NCBI GenBank assembly: GCA_965242505.1
Contig: OZ251449.1
Location: 62,001-126,000 of the forward strand
Length of the DNA: 64,000 bases
Reading direction: 5' to 3'
Source of the DNA: UBA2966 sp965242505
GTDB taxonomy: Bacteria > Pseudomonadota > Alphaproteobacteria > UBA2966
In this document: positions 25,787 through 36,500 of the stretch, piece by piece
How the letters are laid out: the number at the start of each line of letters is the position of its first letter
How positions within the stretch are numbered: position 1 is the stretch's first letter
Notes under the pieces: model-generated
Databases searched by the model: none
What the model saw: the letters and a program-made list of their open reading frames with translations, nothing else
Told to the model about the DNA's origin: nothing
Translations under genes and position numbers: made by a program

Positions 25787-25934
25787 GCCGGTCGTCCGGT
25801 TTCTCCGCCGCGTCTTCCGTGTGAGTGTCCCGGGTCCTTCTCCCGCCCGGCGCGCGCAGGGTATACACGATCCTCGGTCACCGGGAGGGACCGCGCGCCC
25901 GGATTTTCACGGAACGTCCGGGCCTGGCCTCCGA

Positions 25935-28322
25935 TCACCGGTTCGGTCGCAGCGCGAGGGTCCCCAGCGCGCCTTCGAGAATGTCTTCGCGGTCCATGCT
26001 CATCGGAATGTACGCGACGTCGCGCCAGTCCTCCGCGAAGTGGCGATAGTACGGCGACAGGACGTTCCCGGATTGCCCGGTGCTCTGCATGTAGAGCGAT
26101 CGGTCGGGGTCCGACAGGTCGTAGATCGCCCGATAGCCGGCGCCGTGGAACTGCCGGAACGGCGCGCGTTCGCTCGCGATGCGGTGCGCCGCCGCGTTCA
26201 CCGTGAATCCGTCGCCGTCCGACTCGAGGGCGATGTCGAACAGGCGCGCCAGCAGGGGCGTCCGGGAGAAGGGGGTATGGCCGGCGTAGGCCACGTGCGC
26301 CTCGCCCCAGCGCCATGACGCGGGGTCTGGTCCGTATCTTTCCGTCAGGTAGGCGATGGCCGACGCGAGGGCTCGGGCGATGGTCTCCGGACAGGTTTCC
26401 CGTCGTTCGGTCCGCCCGTCGTCGCAGAAGCGCCGGCGGCGGGTCAGTATGTCGTTCACGAGCAACGGACGCGCGGCCCAGAACTCTCCGAACAGGACGC
26501 CGACGTCGTCCTCGAGCAGGAGCCGCGCGACTTCCCGGTACCAGGCCCAGAAGAGCAGGGGTTCGGGGCGATGGCGGTCCATGTCGCCGCCCCATCGCGA
26601 CAACATGCGGACGAAAGGCTCGTTCGTTTCGTCGACCGGGAGCCGGTCCAGAAACAGGGGCAGGAAGTCGACGGCGACCAGACTCGTGACGTCCGCCTGC
26701 ATCCGCCGCATGTCCGCGATGGAGTGCCTCTCCGCCTCGGCGAGCATCGTCTCGATGCGCCTTATCCGGTAGGGCGGCGCCCAATCCCTCGATATCGCGT
26801 GGGGGTACGCCGCGCCGACGATCTTGTGATTGGCCGTGGCGATCGATCCGCCATCCGGGTTGTAGGCGCGCGGCATCTCCTCGAACGGGATGTAACCCGT
26901 CCATTCGTAGGCGGGGTCCCACCCGGGCGCGGGCATGGTTCCCCGGACGGCGTTCGTGGACCGGCGGACGGGAACGCGCCCGACCGCGTGGTAGCCGATG
27001 TTGCCCTCGACGTCCGCATAGACGACGTTCTGTTGCGGTTCCTTGAAGTCCGCGAGGGCGTCGGTGAATTCGCGCCAGTCCCTGGCCCGGTTCATGCGCA
27101 GGATCGCGCGCGCCGTCGTGTCGCCGCTCCGCAGGGCCGTCCAGGCCAGCGAGATCACGTGATCCGGTTCGGCCGCGTCGTCCGCGCGCGGGGAGGCGTC
27201 GGATATGACGGGTCCGTGGATGGTCTCCCGCGCCTCGAAGCGGAGATCGTCCGCGTCGCGCACGCGAACGACCTCGGCGCGGACGGTCATCGGCCTTGGC
27301 CCGTCGGGCGCGACGTACGAGTCGGGATCGCCCTCCGCGAGCTTCTCGACGTAGAGGTCCTGAACGTCCGCCGTCAGGTTCGTGAAGCCCCAGGCGATCC
27401 GGTCGTTCCGGCCCAGGACGATCCCGGGGATGCCTGGAAGCGTCGCGCCGATGGCGCGGAACTCGGGACAGTCCAGATGGGCGAGATACCAGACCGACGG
27501 CGCGCCCAGGCCCAGGTGGGGATCGTTCGCGAGGAGCGGCTTGCCCGTGGTCGTTCGCGTTCCGGCGAGGACCCAGTTGTTGGAGCCGTTCGCCGGAGGG
27601 GTCGGCAGGGCCGGCGCGTCCGCGATCTCGACCGGCGCCCTCGACCAGGCGTCGGCGAGGTCCGGCAGGGCGACGGGCGCGTCTCCGGGATAGGGCGGAA
27701 AGAGTTCGACGAGCCGGTCGGGCCGCACGTCGGCCAGCTTGACCAGGCGCAGGCGGAGCAGCTCCTTTCGCCAGTTCCGGGCGAGGTCCCAGGCCAGCAT
27801 CTTTCCCCACGCGAGGGAGTCCCGCGGCTCCCAGGGCTCCGGCCGATGGCCGAGGATCAGGAATTCCGGCGGGAGCGGACCGTCGCGGGCGTCGAGAAAC
27901 GCGTTGACGCCCGCCGCGTAGGAGTCGAGGACGTCGCGGGTCTGTCGATCGAGCTCGGCGTAGGCGCGTTCCGCCGCCCGGTGGACCCCGAGCGTGCGGA
28001 GAAACCGGTCGGCGCTCCGGGCCGGAGCGCCGAGGACCTCCGCGAGGCGTCCCGCGCCGACGCGGCGGTTGATCTCCATCTGCCACAGCCGGTCCTGGGC
28101 ATGGGCGAATCCCAGGCCGTACATCACGTCCCTGACGTTCTCCGCGTAGATGTGCGGCACGGCGTTCCGGTCGCGAACGATGCGAACGGGGGCGGAGAGG
28201 CCCCTCAGCTCGATGGTCCCTTCCATCGCCGGCAGGGATCCGCGAAGCCAGACCCAGGTTCCGCCCGCCGTCAGGCAGAGGACCGCGACGGCGATCGCCA
28301 ACGTCCGCGCGAGGAGCTTCAT
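25935..28322 (-). CDS. Penicillin acylase family (Ntn hydrolase) protein
   Basis: A 795-aa exported enzyme of the penicillin amidase group. Such proenzymes cut themselves into alpha and beta chains and hydrolyse amide bonds of penicillins, acyl-homoserine lactones or other N-acyl compounds. An N-terminal signal or membrane anchor covers about residues 1-27. The beta-chain nucleophile is Ser247 in NGSNNW, preceded by the linker. GIPGIVLGRNDRIAWGFTN is the conserved oxyanion-hole region. The N-terminal chain carries YGLGFAHAQDRLWQM. The substrate is open. Promoter not identified. The same strand carries bpt downstream. Confidence 0.9.
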   Translation of the reverse strand: MKLLARTLAIAVAVLCLTAGGTWVWLRGSLPAMEGTIELRGLSAPVRIVRDRNAVPHIYAENVRDVMYGLGFAHAQDRLWQMEINRRVGAGRLAEVLGAPARSADRFLRTLGVHRAAERAYAELDRQTRDVLDSYAAGVNAFLDARDGPLPPEFLILGHRPEPWEPRDSLAWGKMLAWDLARNWRKELLRLRLVKLADVRPDRLVELFPPYPGDAPVALPDLADAWSRAPVEIADAPALPTPPANGSNNWVLAGTRTTTGKPLLANDPHLGLGAPSVWYLAHLDCPEFRAIGATLPGIPGIVLGRNDRIAWGFTNLTADVQDLYVEKLAEGDPDSYVAPDGPRPMTVRAEVVRVRDADDLRFEARETIHGPVISDASPRADDAAEPDHVISLAWTALRSGDTTARAILRMNRARDWREFTDALADFKEPQQNVVYADVEGNIGYHAVGRVPVRRSTNAVRGTMPAPGWDPAYEWTGYIPFEEMPRAYNPDGGSIATANHKIVGAAYPHAISRDWAPPYRIRRIETMLAEAERHSIADMRRMQADVTSLVAVDFLPLFLDRLPVDETNEPFVRMLSRWGGDMDRHRPEPLLFWAWYREVARLLLEDDVGVLFGEFWAARPLLVNDILTRRRRFCDDGRTERRETCPETIARALASAIAYLTERYGPDPASWRWGEAHVAYAGHTPFSRTPLLARLFDIALESDGDGFTVNAAAHRIASERAPFRQFHGAGYRAIYDLSDPDRSLYMQSTGQSGNVLSPYYRHFAEDWRDVAYIPMSMDREDILEGALGTLALRPNR

Positions 28323-28542
28323 GGCTTCAGTTTGCGCGAATCGGCGACGGGGGCAACTCGCGCTCTCCTGCGCTCCTCCCCCTCACGAGGGAGGAGCATG
28401 AACGGCCCGCGCGGAGTGCGAAATCGCCGTTCCGGCCGGGTCCGATGGCGGCTTCCGGCCCGTTCCGCGAACGTGTAGAAATCCGCGGTCGGCCCCGGCG
28501 ATGGCTGCGCGGCCGCCGGAAGGGAAAAGACGGGAGGGTCTC

Positions 28543-29415
28543 ATGGGAATGAAACTGGCGTTCATCGGTCTCGGGGTCATGGGGTTCCCCATGGCGGGCC
28601 ATCTGGCCGCCGCCGGTCATGACGTGACGGTCTACAACCGGACCAGGGCGAAGGCGCGGCGGTGGGTCCGAAAGCACGGCGGCGATATGGCCGAGACGCC
28701 CGCCGAGGCCGCCCGCGCGGCGGACGTCGTCTTCGCCTGCGTGGGAAACGACGACGACGTCCGCGACGTCGCCATGGCGAAGGACGGCGTCTATCAGGGG
28801 ATCGAGAAGGGCGCCGTATTCGTTGACCACACCACCGCGTCGGCCACCCTCGCGAGAGAGCTGGACGCCGCGGCGAAGGAGAGGGGGTGCCGGTTTCTGG
28901 ACGCGCCCGTTTCCGGCGGGCAGGCGGGAGCGGAGAACGGCGCGCTCACGGTCATGGTCGGCGGGCGGAAGGGCGCGTTTCGCGAGGCGAAGCCGGTCAT
29001 CGACGCGTATGCGCGGGAGGTTCGGCTCCTCGGTCCCGCCGGCGCCGGGCAGCTGGCCAAGATGGTCAACCAGATTTGCATCGCGGGGCTGGTTCAGGGT
29101 CTTGCCGAAGGCATGAACTTCGCCCAGCGGGCCGGTCTGGACGGCGACGAGGTCCTCGACGTCATTTCCAAGGGCGCCGCCCAGTCGTGGCAGATGGAGA
29201 ACCGCGGGCGCACGATGCTGCGCGACGAGTTCGACTTCGGCTTCGCCGTCGAGTGGATGCGCAAGGACCTTTCCATCTGTCTGGAGGAGTCCCGGCGCAA
29301 TGGCGCGCGGCTGCCCGTGGCGGCGCTGGTCGACCAGTTCTACGCCGAGGTGCAGGCGCTGGGCGGAAGTCGCTGGGACACCTCCAGCCTGATGAAGTTG
29401 CTGACCCGCCCGTGA
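28543..29415 (+). CDS. 3-hydroxyisobutyrate dehydrogenase-like NAD(P) oxidoreductase
   Basis: A beta-hydroxyacid dehydrogenase of 290 aa. The N-terminal Rossmann motif GLGVMGFPMAGHLAAAGHDV (about 9-28), the substrate segment DAPVSGGQAGAENG and the catalytic Lys in GAGQLAKMVNQ are all present. The start ATG 28543 has GGGAGGG upstream. The frame extends to 28501, but without a ribosome site. Substrates in this family include 3-hydroxyisobutyrate, tartronate semialdehyde and glyoxylate/succinic semialdehyde, and the sequence does not decide among them. Confidence 0.88.
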   Translation: MGMKLAFIGLGVMGFPMAGHLAAAGHDVTVYNRTRAKARRWVRKHGGDMAETPAEAARAADVVFACVGNDDDVRDVAMAKDGVYQGIEKGAVFVDHTTASATLARELDAAAKERGCRFLDAPVSGGQAGAENGALTVMVGGRKGAFREAKPVIDAYAREVRLLGPAGAGQLAKMVNQICIAGLVQGLAEGMNFAQRAGLDGDEVLDVISKGAAQSWQMENRGRTMLRDEFDFGFAVEWMRKDLSICLEESRRNGARLPVAALVDQFYAEVQALGGSRWDTSSLMKLLTRP

Positions 29416-29429
29416 TCCACCCCCCTCCC

Positions 29430-29615
29430 GTCCCCCCTCTCCCCATCCATACTCCTCCCCCCTGACAGGGGGGAGGTCGGGAGGGGGGTCTGCCGCGGTC
29501 CCGCAACGCCGCGACCCCCACCCCGACCCTCCCCCTGCAAGGGAGAGGGAGAACAAGAGACGGGAGGGGAGCCGTTGGCGCTCCTCCCCCTGGCAGGGGA
29601 GGTAGGGGTCCGCCG
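29430..29615. repeat. GC hairpin repeat cluster
   Basis: One type-A palindrome (CTCCCCCCTGACAGGGGGGAG, about 29454-29474), a GCAACGCCGCGACCCCCACC linker and one type-B hairpin (CTCCCCCTGCAAGGGAGAG, about 29530-29548), then a partial copy. It lies between the dehydrogenase gene and a DUF1640 gene that faces it. No gene is seen. Confidence 0.8.
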
Positions 29616-29628
29616 GGGCGGGCTTACG

Positions 29629-30003
29629 CTACGGAAGCAGCTTGAGCAAGCCGACGATGAGCGCGGCCTGCCCGGCGGCGACGGCGAAGATCAGGCGGAC
29701 CAGCCGGGTTTCGAGGTTGGCCACGTCGGTCTTGAGTTCGGCCTTGGCGGCGGCGATATCGGTCTTGAGTTCGGTCCTGACCGCGGCGATGTCGGCCTTG
29801 AGTTCGGTCCTGACCGCGGCGAGTCCATTATCGAGGTCGGCCTTGACGGCAGCGAGGTCGGCCTTGGTGGCGACGCCTTCCATCACGGCGTCGCGAACGG
29901 CTTCGGCGTGCGCTTCGGCCTGGGCCTCGTCCACGCCGGCCGCCCTGAGGCGGCGCGCGTAGGTCAGCGTGTCGAAACCGGTGGCGGGCATGACGATGGT
30001 CAT
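29629..30003 (-). CDS. DUF1640 (CCDC90-like) coiled-coil membrane protein, copy 1
   Basis: A 124-aa protein with the DUF1640 layout: FDTLTYARRLRAAGVDEAQAEAHAEAVRDAV, then ATKADLAAVKADL and repeated blocks of about eleven residues (AVRTELKADI, AVRTELKTDI, AAKAELKTDV), and a C-terminal membrane helix (about 103-122). The family is related to mitochondrial MCUR1/CCDC90, and its bacterial role is unknown. On its strand TAGCTT stands 6 bases before ATG 30003, with no ribosome site. This resembles a -10 box of a leaderless mRNA and is conserved in the copy at 39548. Confidence 0.75.
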   Translation of the reverse strand: MTIVMPATGFDTLTYARRLRAAGVDEAQAEAHAEAVRDAVMEGVATKADLAAVKADLDNGLAAVRTELKADIAAVRTELKTDIAAAKAELKTDVANLETRLVRLIFAVAAGQAALIVGLLKLLP

Positions 30004-30059
30004 GGGCCGAAGCTACACCAGCGCGCTCTCGTCCGCAAGCGCGATATTGGAGGATCGAG

Positions 30060-30520
30060 ACCGCAACGCCGCGACCCCCTATCCGCGCCCCTCTCCCCCC
30101 TGACAGGGGGGAGGTCGGGAGGGGGGTCTGCCGCGGTCCCGCAACGCCGCGACCCCTATCCGCGCTCTTCCCCCCTGCCCATCCATACTCCTCCCCCCTG
30201 ACAGGGGGGAGGTCGGGAGGGGGGTCTGCCGCGGTCCCGCAACGCCGCGACCCCTATCCGCGCTCTTCCCCCCTGCCCATCCATACTCCTCCCCCCTGAC
30301 AGGGGGGGAGGTCGGGAGGGGGGTCTGCCGCGGTCCCGCAACGCCGCGACCCCTATCCGCGCTCTTCCCCCCTGCCCATCCATACTCCTCCCCCCTGACA
30401 GGGGGGAGGTCGGGAGGGGGGTCTGCCGCGGTCCCGCAACGCCGCGACCCCCACCCCGACCCTCCCCCTGCAAGGGAGAGGGAGAAGAAGAGACGGGAGG
30501 GGGGTATCAAGGAGGAGGCT
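30060..30520. repeat. Tandem array of ~98-bp GC hairpin repeat
   Basis: Four to five units, each with the type-A palindrome CTCCCCCCTGACAGGGGGGAG, then GTCGGGAGGGGGGTC, GCCGCGGTCCCGCAACGCCG and CTATCCGCGCTCTTCCCCCC. The motif ATCCATACTC recurs at 30181, 30279 and 30378, giving periods of 98 and 99. The array ends in a type-B hairpin (30460-30480). It lies immediately downstream of the autotransporter stop, where the hairpins may end transcription. The whole gap 30004-30527 contains no gene. Confidence 0.9.
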
Positions 30521-30527
30521 CGCGCCC

Positions 30528-33500
30528 CTAGAACCGCACCTGCAACTCCAGTCCGCCGTCGTATCCGCTGGTCGCGCTGTTGCCGCTCGTCCGGTAGCCC
30601 GCCGTGGCCTTCAGGCGGACGTTCTCGTCCACGGCGAACACCCCGCCGAGGCCCAGGCGCGCGGCCGTCGGGCGGGATTCCGTCCTCAACACCGCCCTGC
30701 CGACCGTCGTCTGCGTGTCGTCCGTGAACTCCCGCTCCACGTCGAGCGAGCCGAACAGGCGGCCCGAACCCGCCGCCGCCTCCAGCGTCATCCCCACCCG
30801 GCCCTTCACGCTGTTCGCGTCCGCCACCGACACCCGCGCCCGCATGTCGCCGTCGCCGGCCGTCTCCAGGTCCCTGAACTCCGCCAGGTCGACCCGCGAC
30901 CACGCCACGCCAGCCCGCGGCGTCAAGAACGCCTCTCCCACCGGCGCCCGGACGCCCACGTCCACCCCCACCGCGTATCCCGCGCCGTGCACGCTCTTCG
31001 TCGACATCCTGCCGTGCGTGTAGGACTTCACGTCGACGTCGTAGGCCGTCGCCGCCGCCTGCGCGTCGACGTAGAAGGCCCCGTCGAGCCAGGTGGCGGA
31101 TATCCCCGCCCCCCAGCCCTTCAGGTCGACCTCGCCCACGCCGGACATCGACGCCTTGCCGCCGACCGCGTGCGCAGACACCCCGCCCCGGCCGTTCTCG
31201 CCGGCGGCGAACTCGAAGCCCGCCTGCCCCACGCCCCGGTTGTGGTCGTAGGAGAGCTCCCCGGTCGTCGTCGCCTGCTTCGCCCGCCATTCGCCCTGCG
31301 CCGCTTCCACGCGCGCCCAGACGCCGTTGCCGTCGCGCGCCGCCGCCATCCGGTCCGCCCAGGACGGCAGGGCGTTCATCGCCAGCAGCATCGAGGGCAG
31401 CGCCTCGTACAGGCGGCAGCGGCGGTCTCCGATCCTCTCCACCTCCTCGCAGGAGAGCGCCATCACGCCGTCGCCCTCCTCGGGCCGCTCGAGCTCGCTG
31501 GTGTCCAGCGCGCCGTCGGGCGTGACCGGCAGCGTCCCGGAGTAACCAGTGGAGACGGGCGCGCCGTCCCGGTACTCGCGGAGATGGACGACGTCGTCCT
31601 CGACGCCCTCCAGGGAGCCCTCCACCCGGGCGTTCACGTCCTCCGGGGACGGGGTCGCGCCGGTGGCCAGGGTCACGTTCACCTCGGTCGCCGCGGTATC
31701 CCCGCCCCGGATGACGTTGCGGGCGCCGTTGGCCTGCACGCGCCCGTTCGGGCCGACGACGACGCTGCCGCCGGCCGGCAGGTCCACCGCCGCAGCGCCG
31801 CCCACGCCGCCCCGCACCTCGCCGTCGATGAACAGGTGCGCCGGTCCCGGGTCGTTCACCCGGATCGCGACGCCCGAGGAACCGGCAATCACCCGGCCCC
31901 TCTCCATGACGATGACGGCGCCGCCGCCGTTCAGGTGGATCGCCGCGTCCGTCCCCCCGGTCACCGTACCCCCACTCTCAACGGTGACGAGCTGGTCGAG
32001 CCAGGGCGTCGCGATGGCGTCCCCGGCCGCGTTCAGGCTCCCCATGGCGACCAGGTCGTCCTCGCCCGCGTCCTCGTTGACCGCCAGGTCCCGGATGGCC
32101 TCGGGCGCGTATCTCTTGCGGATGCGCAGGCCCCGCCCCGCGTTCTCGACGTAGACGCCGGCCTCGCTGCCGGTCACGTTCACGCCTGCGGGCACGGTGA
32201 CGCTGATGCCGCCGTTGCCGTCGCCGGGCTCCGCGTACCAGGCGCGGATGCCGTCGTCGTGCGATTCCATGCCGCCGTCTCCGGTGAAGGCGACGCGGCC
32301 GCTGTCCGCCGGCCGGTCCGCGCACATGCCGTCGGCGCCGCGGAACTGGTCCTCGCCGCACGGCCGCGGATCGAACCCGCTCAGGTCCGGCGTACCGTCG
32401 CGGAGGCGCCTCACCGGTCCCGTGTAACCCGACGGCGCGTCGTTCCGGTATTCGCGGTAGGTCTCGGCGAGCACGCCCTCATAGGAGCCCTCCACCCGCG
32501 CGTGCGCCTCCTCGGCGTCCTCCAGGTACGGGCCGGCGACGGCCAGGACCACGGCCACCCCGGTCGCCGCGCCGCCGCCGCCCCGGATGGCGTTGTCGGC
32601 GCCGTTGGCCTCCACCTTCCCGTTCAGGCCGACGATGACGCCGCCGCCGCCGGGCAGGTCCACCGCCGCGGCCCCGCCCGCGCCGCCCTTCACCTCGCCG
32701 TCGATGAACAGGTGCGCCGGGCCGTCCGCCAGAATGCCCACGCCCGAGGCGCCAGCAGCGTGCACCCTGCCTCCCGCCATGACGATGACGGCGCCGCCGC
32801 CCGAGAGGCGCACCGCCGCGTCCGTCCCCCCGGTCACCGTACCGGCGACGGTGACGAGCTGGTTGCGGTAGGGCGTCGCGATGGCGTCCCCGGCCGCGTT
32901 GAGGCTCCCGATGACGATCGGGTCGTCCTCGCCCGCGTCCGCGTTGCCCGCCAGGCCCCGGACGGCAACGGGCGCGTATCTCTTGCGGATGCGCAGGCCC
33001 GGTCCCGCGTTGGCGACGTGGACGCCGGCCTTGGCGCCGGTCACTTCGGCGCCCGCGCCCACGGTGACGCGGATGCCGCCGTTGTTGGCGTTGGGCGTCG
33101 CGTAATACGCGCGGATGCCGTCGCCCCGCGAGTCGATGGCGCCGCCGGTCATGGCGACGCGGATGTCGCCCACGTTGTAGCGGTCCAGCAGCGCCTTCAC
33201 CCGGCTCCAGTAGTCGGTGTCGTCCGCCTCGTCGTCCGTGAAGCCCGCGGCCGTGAGCGCGGCGTCGAGGCCGGCGTCGTCGCCCGCCGCCACCGCCGCC
33301 AGGATCGCCTTCTCCCCGTCCGAGAGGCCCTGCGCCAGCACGTCGCGCAGCAGGGTTCTGGCATCGTCGTCGTCCGCGCTCAGCCAGGCTGCGATCTCGG
33401 CGTCGCTCAACCCTTCCGTTCCATCGGTCTCAATGGCGGCGATGGCCGTGGCGAGCGCGCTCCCGGCCTCGACCATGATCTCGTCGTTCTCTAGCACCGC

Positions 33501-36500
33501 CCTGGCCTGCCGCACGAGGGCGTCCGACCGCGCCTTGAGCTCCGCGTCGGTCGAGGCGACGTCGAACAGCAGGAGCCGCGCCGCGTTGTCCGCGATCTCG
33601 CCCGGATCGTCGCCCGCCGCCACGACGGTCGTCACGTTGCTCCAGGACATGACCTGCGCCTCGACGCCGGCCGGCGCGCCCCAGCGGATCGACCCGTCCC
33701 CGCCGACGGCCTCCATGGCCGCCGACTCCCGGTCGAAGGCGAGCGCGTTCCCGGCGGTCGCCGCCTGGAAACGGCCCTCGTCGTTGGGGGCGACGTCGGC
33801 CGTCGTCCCGTGCGAGAACGTCCCCGTCCACGCAACGGAGATCAGCGGCTGGGCCTCGGCCGCCCGCGGCGTCACCGTCTCGGCCGTGCTCCCGCGCGCC
33901 ACCAGGGCATGGACGCCCGTGCGGCCCCGGATCGTCCCGCCCTGGGTAATCTCGAGCTGGTTGCCGTCCGCGTCGTCGAGGGTGGCGTAGACGCCGGCGG
34001 CGCCCCTCGAGATGGCCGTGGCGCCCGCGGCGATGGCGACGGAGAGGTCGCCCGTCCCCCGGTTCCACGCACGGATGGCGGGCTTGTTCGGGCCCTCGGA
34101 CCGGACCGCGCCGCCCGTCACGTCGACCGTCACGGCGCTGGCGTCGTCCAACTTGTTCGCGGCGAAGATGCCGGGCTGGGTCATGCCGAGCACGGTCCCG
34201 CCGGTGTTGGTGACGGAGACGGCGCCCGAACCGGCCCGGTTGGCGTAGATGCCCCAGGTCTGCGCCGTGACGTCGCCGCCGTTGGAGACCGCGACCGCGC
34301 CCGTATGGCCCGCGTTGTCCTGCGGATAGATGCCGATGCCGGCGTCGGCGGTCACGGCGATGGAGCCGCCGGTGGTGGTGATGGCGACGTCGCCCGAGGC
34401 CCCCGTGACGACGTGGATGCCGTAGGCGTCGGCCTCGATGGTCCCGCTGCTGGAGACCATGACGTCGCCGTCCGCGTCCGCGACGTAGATGCCGTAGGCG
34501 TCGGCCTCGATGGTCCCGCTGCTGGAGACCGTGACGGCGCCGCCCGCGTCCGCGACGTAGATGCCGTAGGCGTCGGAGCCGTCCGCCGTGACGGTCCCGC
34601 CGTTGGCGACCGTCACCGCGCCGCCCGCGTTGGCGACGTAGATGCCGTGGGCGTCGGAGCCGTCCGCCGTGACGGTCCCGCTGTCGGCGACCGTGACCGC
34701 GACGGCGCCGCCCGCGTTCGCGACGTAGACGCCGTGGGCGTCGGCCGTGATGGTCCCGCGGTTGGTGACCGTGACGGCGCCGCCCGCGTCCGCGACCCGG
34801 ATGCCGTGGGCGTCGGCCGTGATGGTCCCGTCGTTGGCGACCATGACCGCCCCGCCCGCGTTGGCGACGTAGACGCCCGCCAGGTCGGCGGTCACGCGCG
34901 CGCCCGCGGCGATGGCGACGTCGATGCCGCCGTTGCCGGCGTTCGGCGTCGCGTAGTAGGCGCGGATGCCGTCGCCCTGCGAGTCGATGGAGCCGGACGC
35001 CATGCGGACGCGGACGTCGCCCGCGTTGCTGCGATCGAGCAACGCCCGCACCGCGTTCTTGTAGGCGGTGGAGAAGGCCGCGCCCGCGTCGTTGAGCGCA
35101 GTGGTGAGGGCGTCGGCGTCACTTGCCGCCACCGCCCGCAGCACCGCCTTCTCCCCGTCCGAGAGGCCCTGCGCCAGGATGTTCCGCAGCAGGGTTCTGG
35201 TGGGCGCGTCGTCCGTGCTCAGGTACGTCACGATCTCCGCGTCGGTCAGGTCGGACACGCTCGTGGCGCTGCTGTCGATGGCGGTCAGGACCGCCGCCGC
35301 GACCGCGAGGTCCGCGTTGCCGAGCGCCGCCCGGAACTGCGCCAGGATCGCCGCCCTGCGCGAACCGGCGCCGCTCGTCGCCAGCAGCGTCGTCTGCGCC
35401 GCCGCGTTCGCGATCGCGCCCGGATCGTCGCCCTTCGCCACCTCCGCCGCCGCGTCGCGCCACGACAGGGCGTGCGCCTCGATGCCCGCCGGCGCGCCCC
35501 AGCGGATGGTCGCCGCCGCCGCCTTCACCGCCTCCGACTCCCGGTCGAAGACGAGCGCCTCCCCGACGGTCGCCGCCGCGAAGCGGCCCGCGTCGCCGGC
35601 CGTCCCCTGCGAGAACGCCGCCGTCCAGTTCACGTCGATCAGTCGCTGGTTCGCCGTCGCGCTCTCGCTCGGGACCGCGGCGTAGACGCCCGTGCGGCGG
35701 TTTGAAATCGTCCCCGCCCCGGTGCGGATGCAGCGGCCGTTCTCCGTGCAGTCGTACGATATGGGCCGCGGGGGAAGCTTGCTGGTGTCCAGGCTGCCGT
35801 CGCTGTTGATCGTCAGCGTCAGGGAGTACCCGGTGGGAACGCCGTTCCGGTGCTCGACCAGACGGGCGCTGTCGATGCCCTCGATGGAGCCGTCCACCTG
35901 GTCGTTCACGTCGTCCCGGTACGGGACCACGGTGTCGGTGATCAGGGTCAGCCTGGTCGTCCCCGCGGTCCCGTCTCTCTGGATGGCGTGGGTGGCGCCG
36001 TTGGCCCGCACGCGCCCGTTCAGCCCCACCGTCACGGTGCCGCCGCCCTTGAGATGCACCGCCGCGGCGCCGCCCGCGCCGCCCCGCACCTCGCCGTCGA
36101 CGTACACCAGCGCCGCGCCGTCCGCCAGAACGCCCACGCCCGAGGAACCCGCGCGCACGCTGCCCCCCGCCATGACGATGACCGCGCCGCCGCTCAGGCG
36201 CACCCCCGCGTCCGTCCCCCCGGTCACCGTGCCGGCGACGGTGACGACCTGGTCGAGCAGGGCGACCGAGTTGTACGTCACCGCCGTGGCGTCGTCGGCG
36301 GTGCTGCTGTCGCCCGAGGCGAAGCCGTAGGTGTACTTCTTGGCCACCTCCAGGCCCGTCCCCGCGTTGGCGACGTAGATCCCCGCCTTGGCGCCGGCCA
36401 CGCTCGCGCCCGCGCCCACGGTGACGCTGATGCCGCCGTTGTTGTCGTTCGGCGTCGCATAGTAGGCGCGGATGCCGTCGCCGCGCGAGGCGGCGATGGA

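Noticed and set aside
30060..30520. Regularly spaced repeats that could suggest a CRISPR array
   Set aside because: The segments between repeats are themselves identical, the units are 98 bp, and no cas genes are present. The arrays at 40.4, 47.2 and 60.7 kb are rejected for the same reason.
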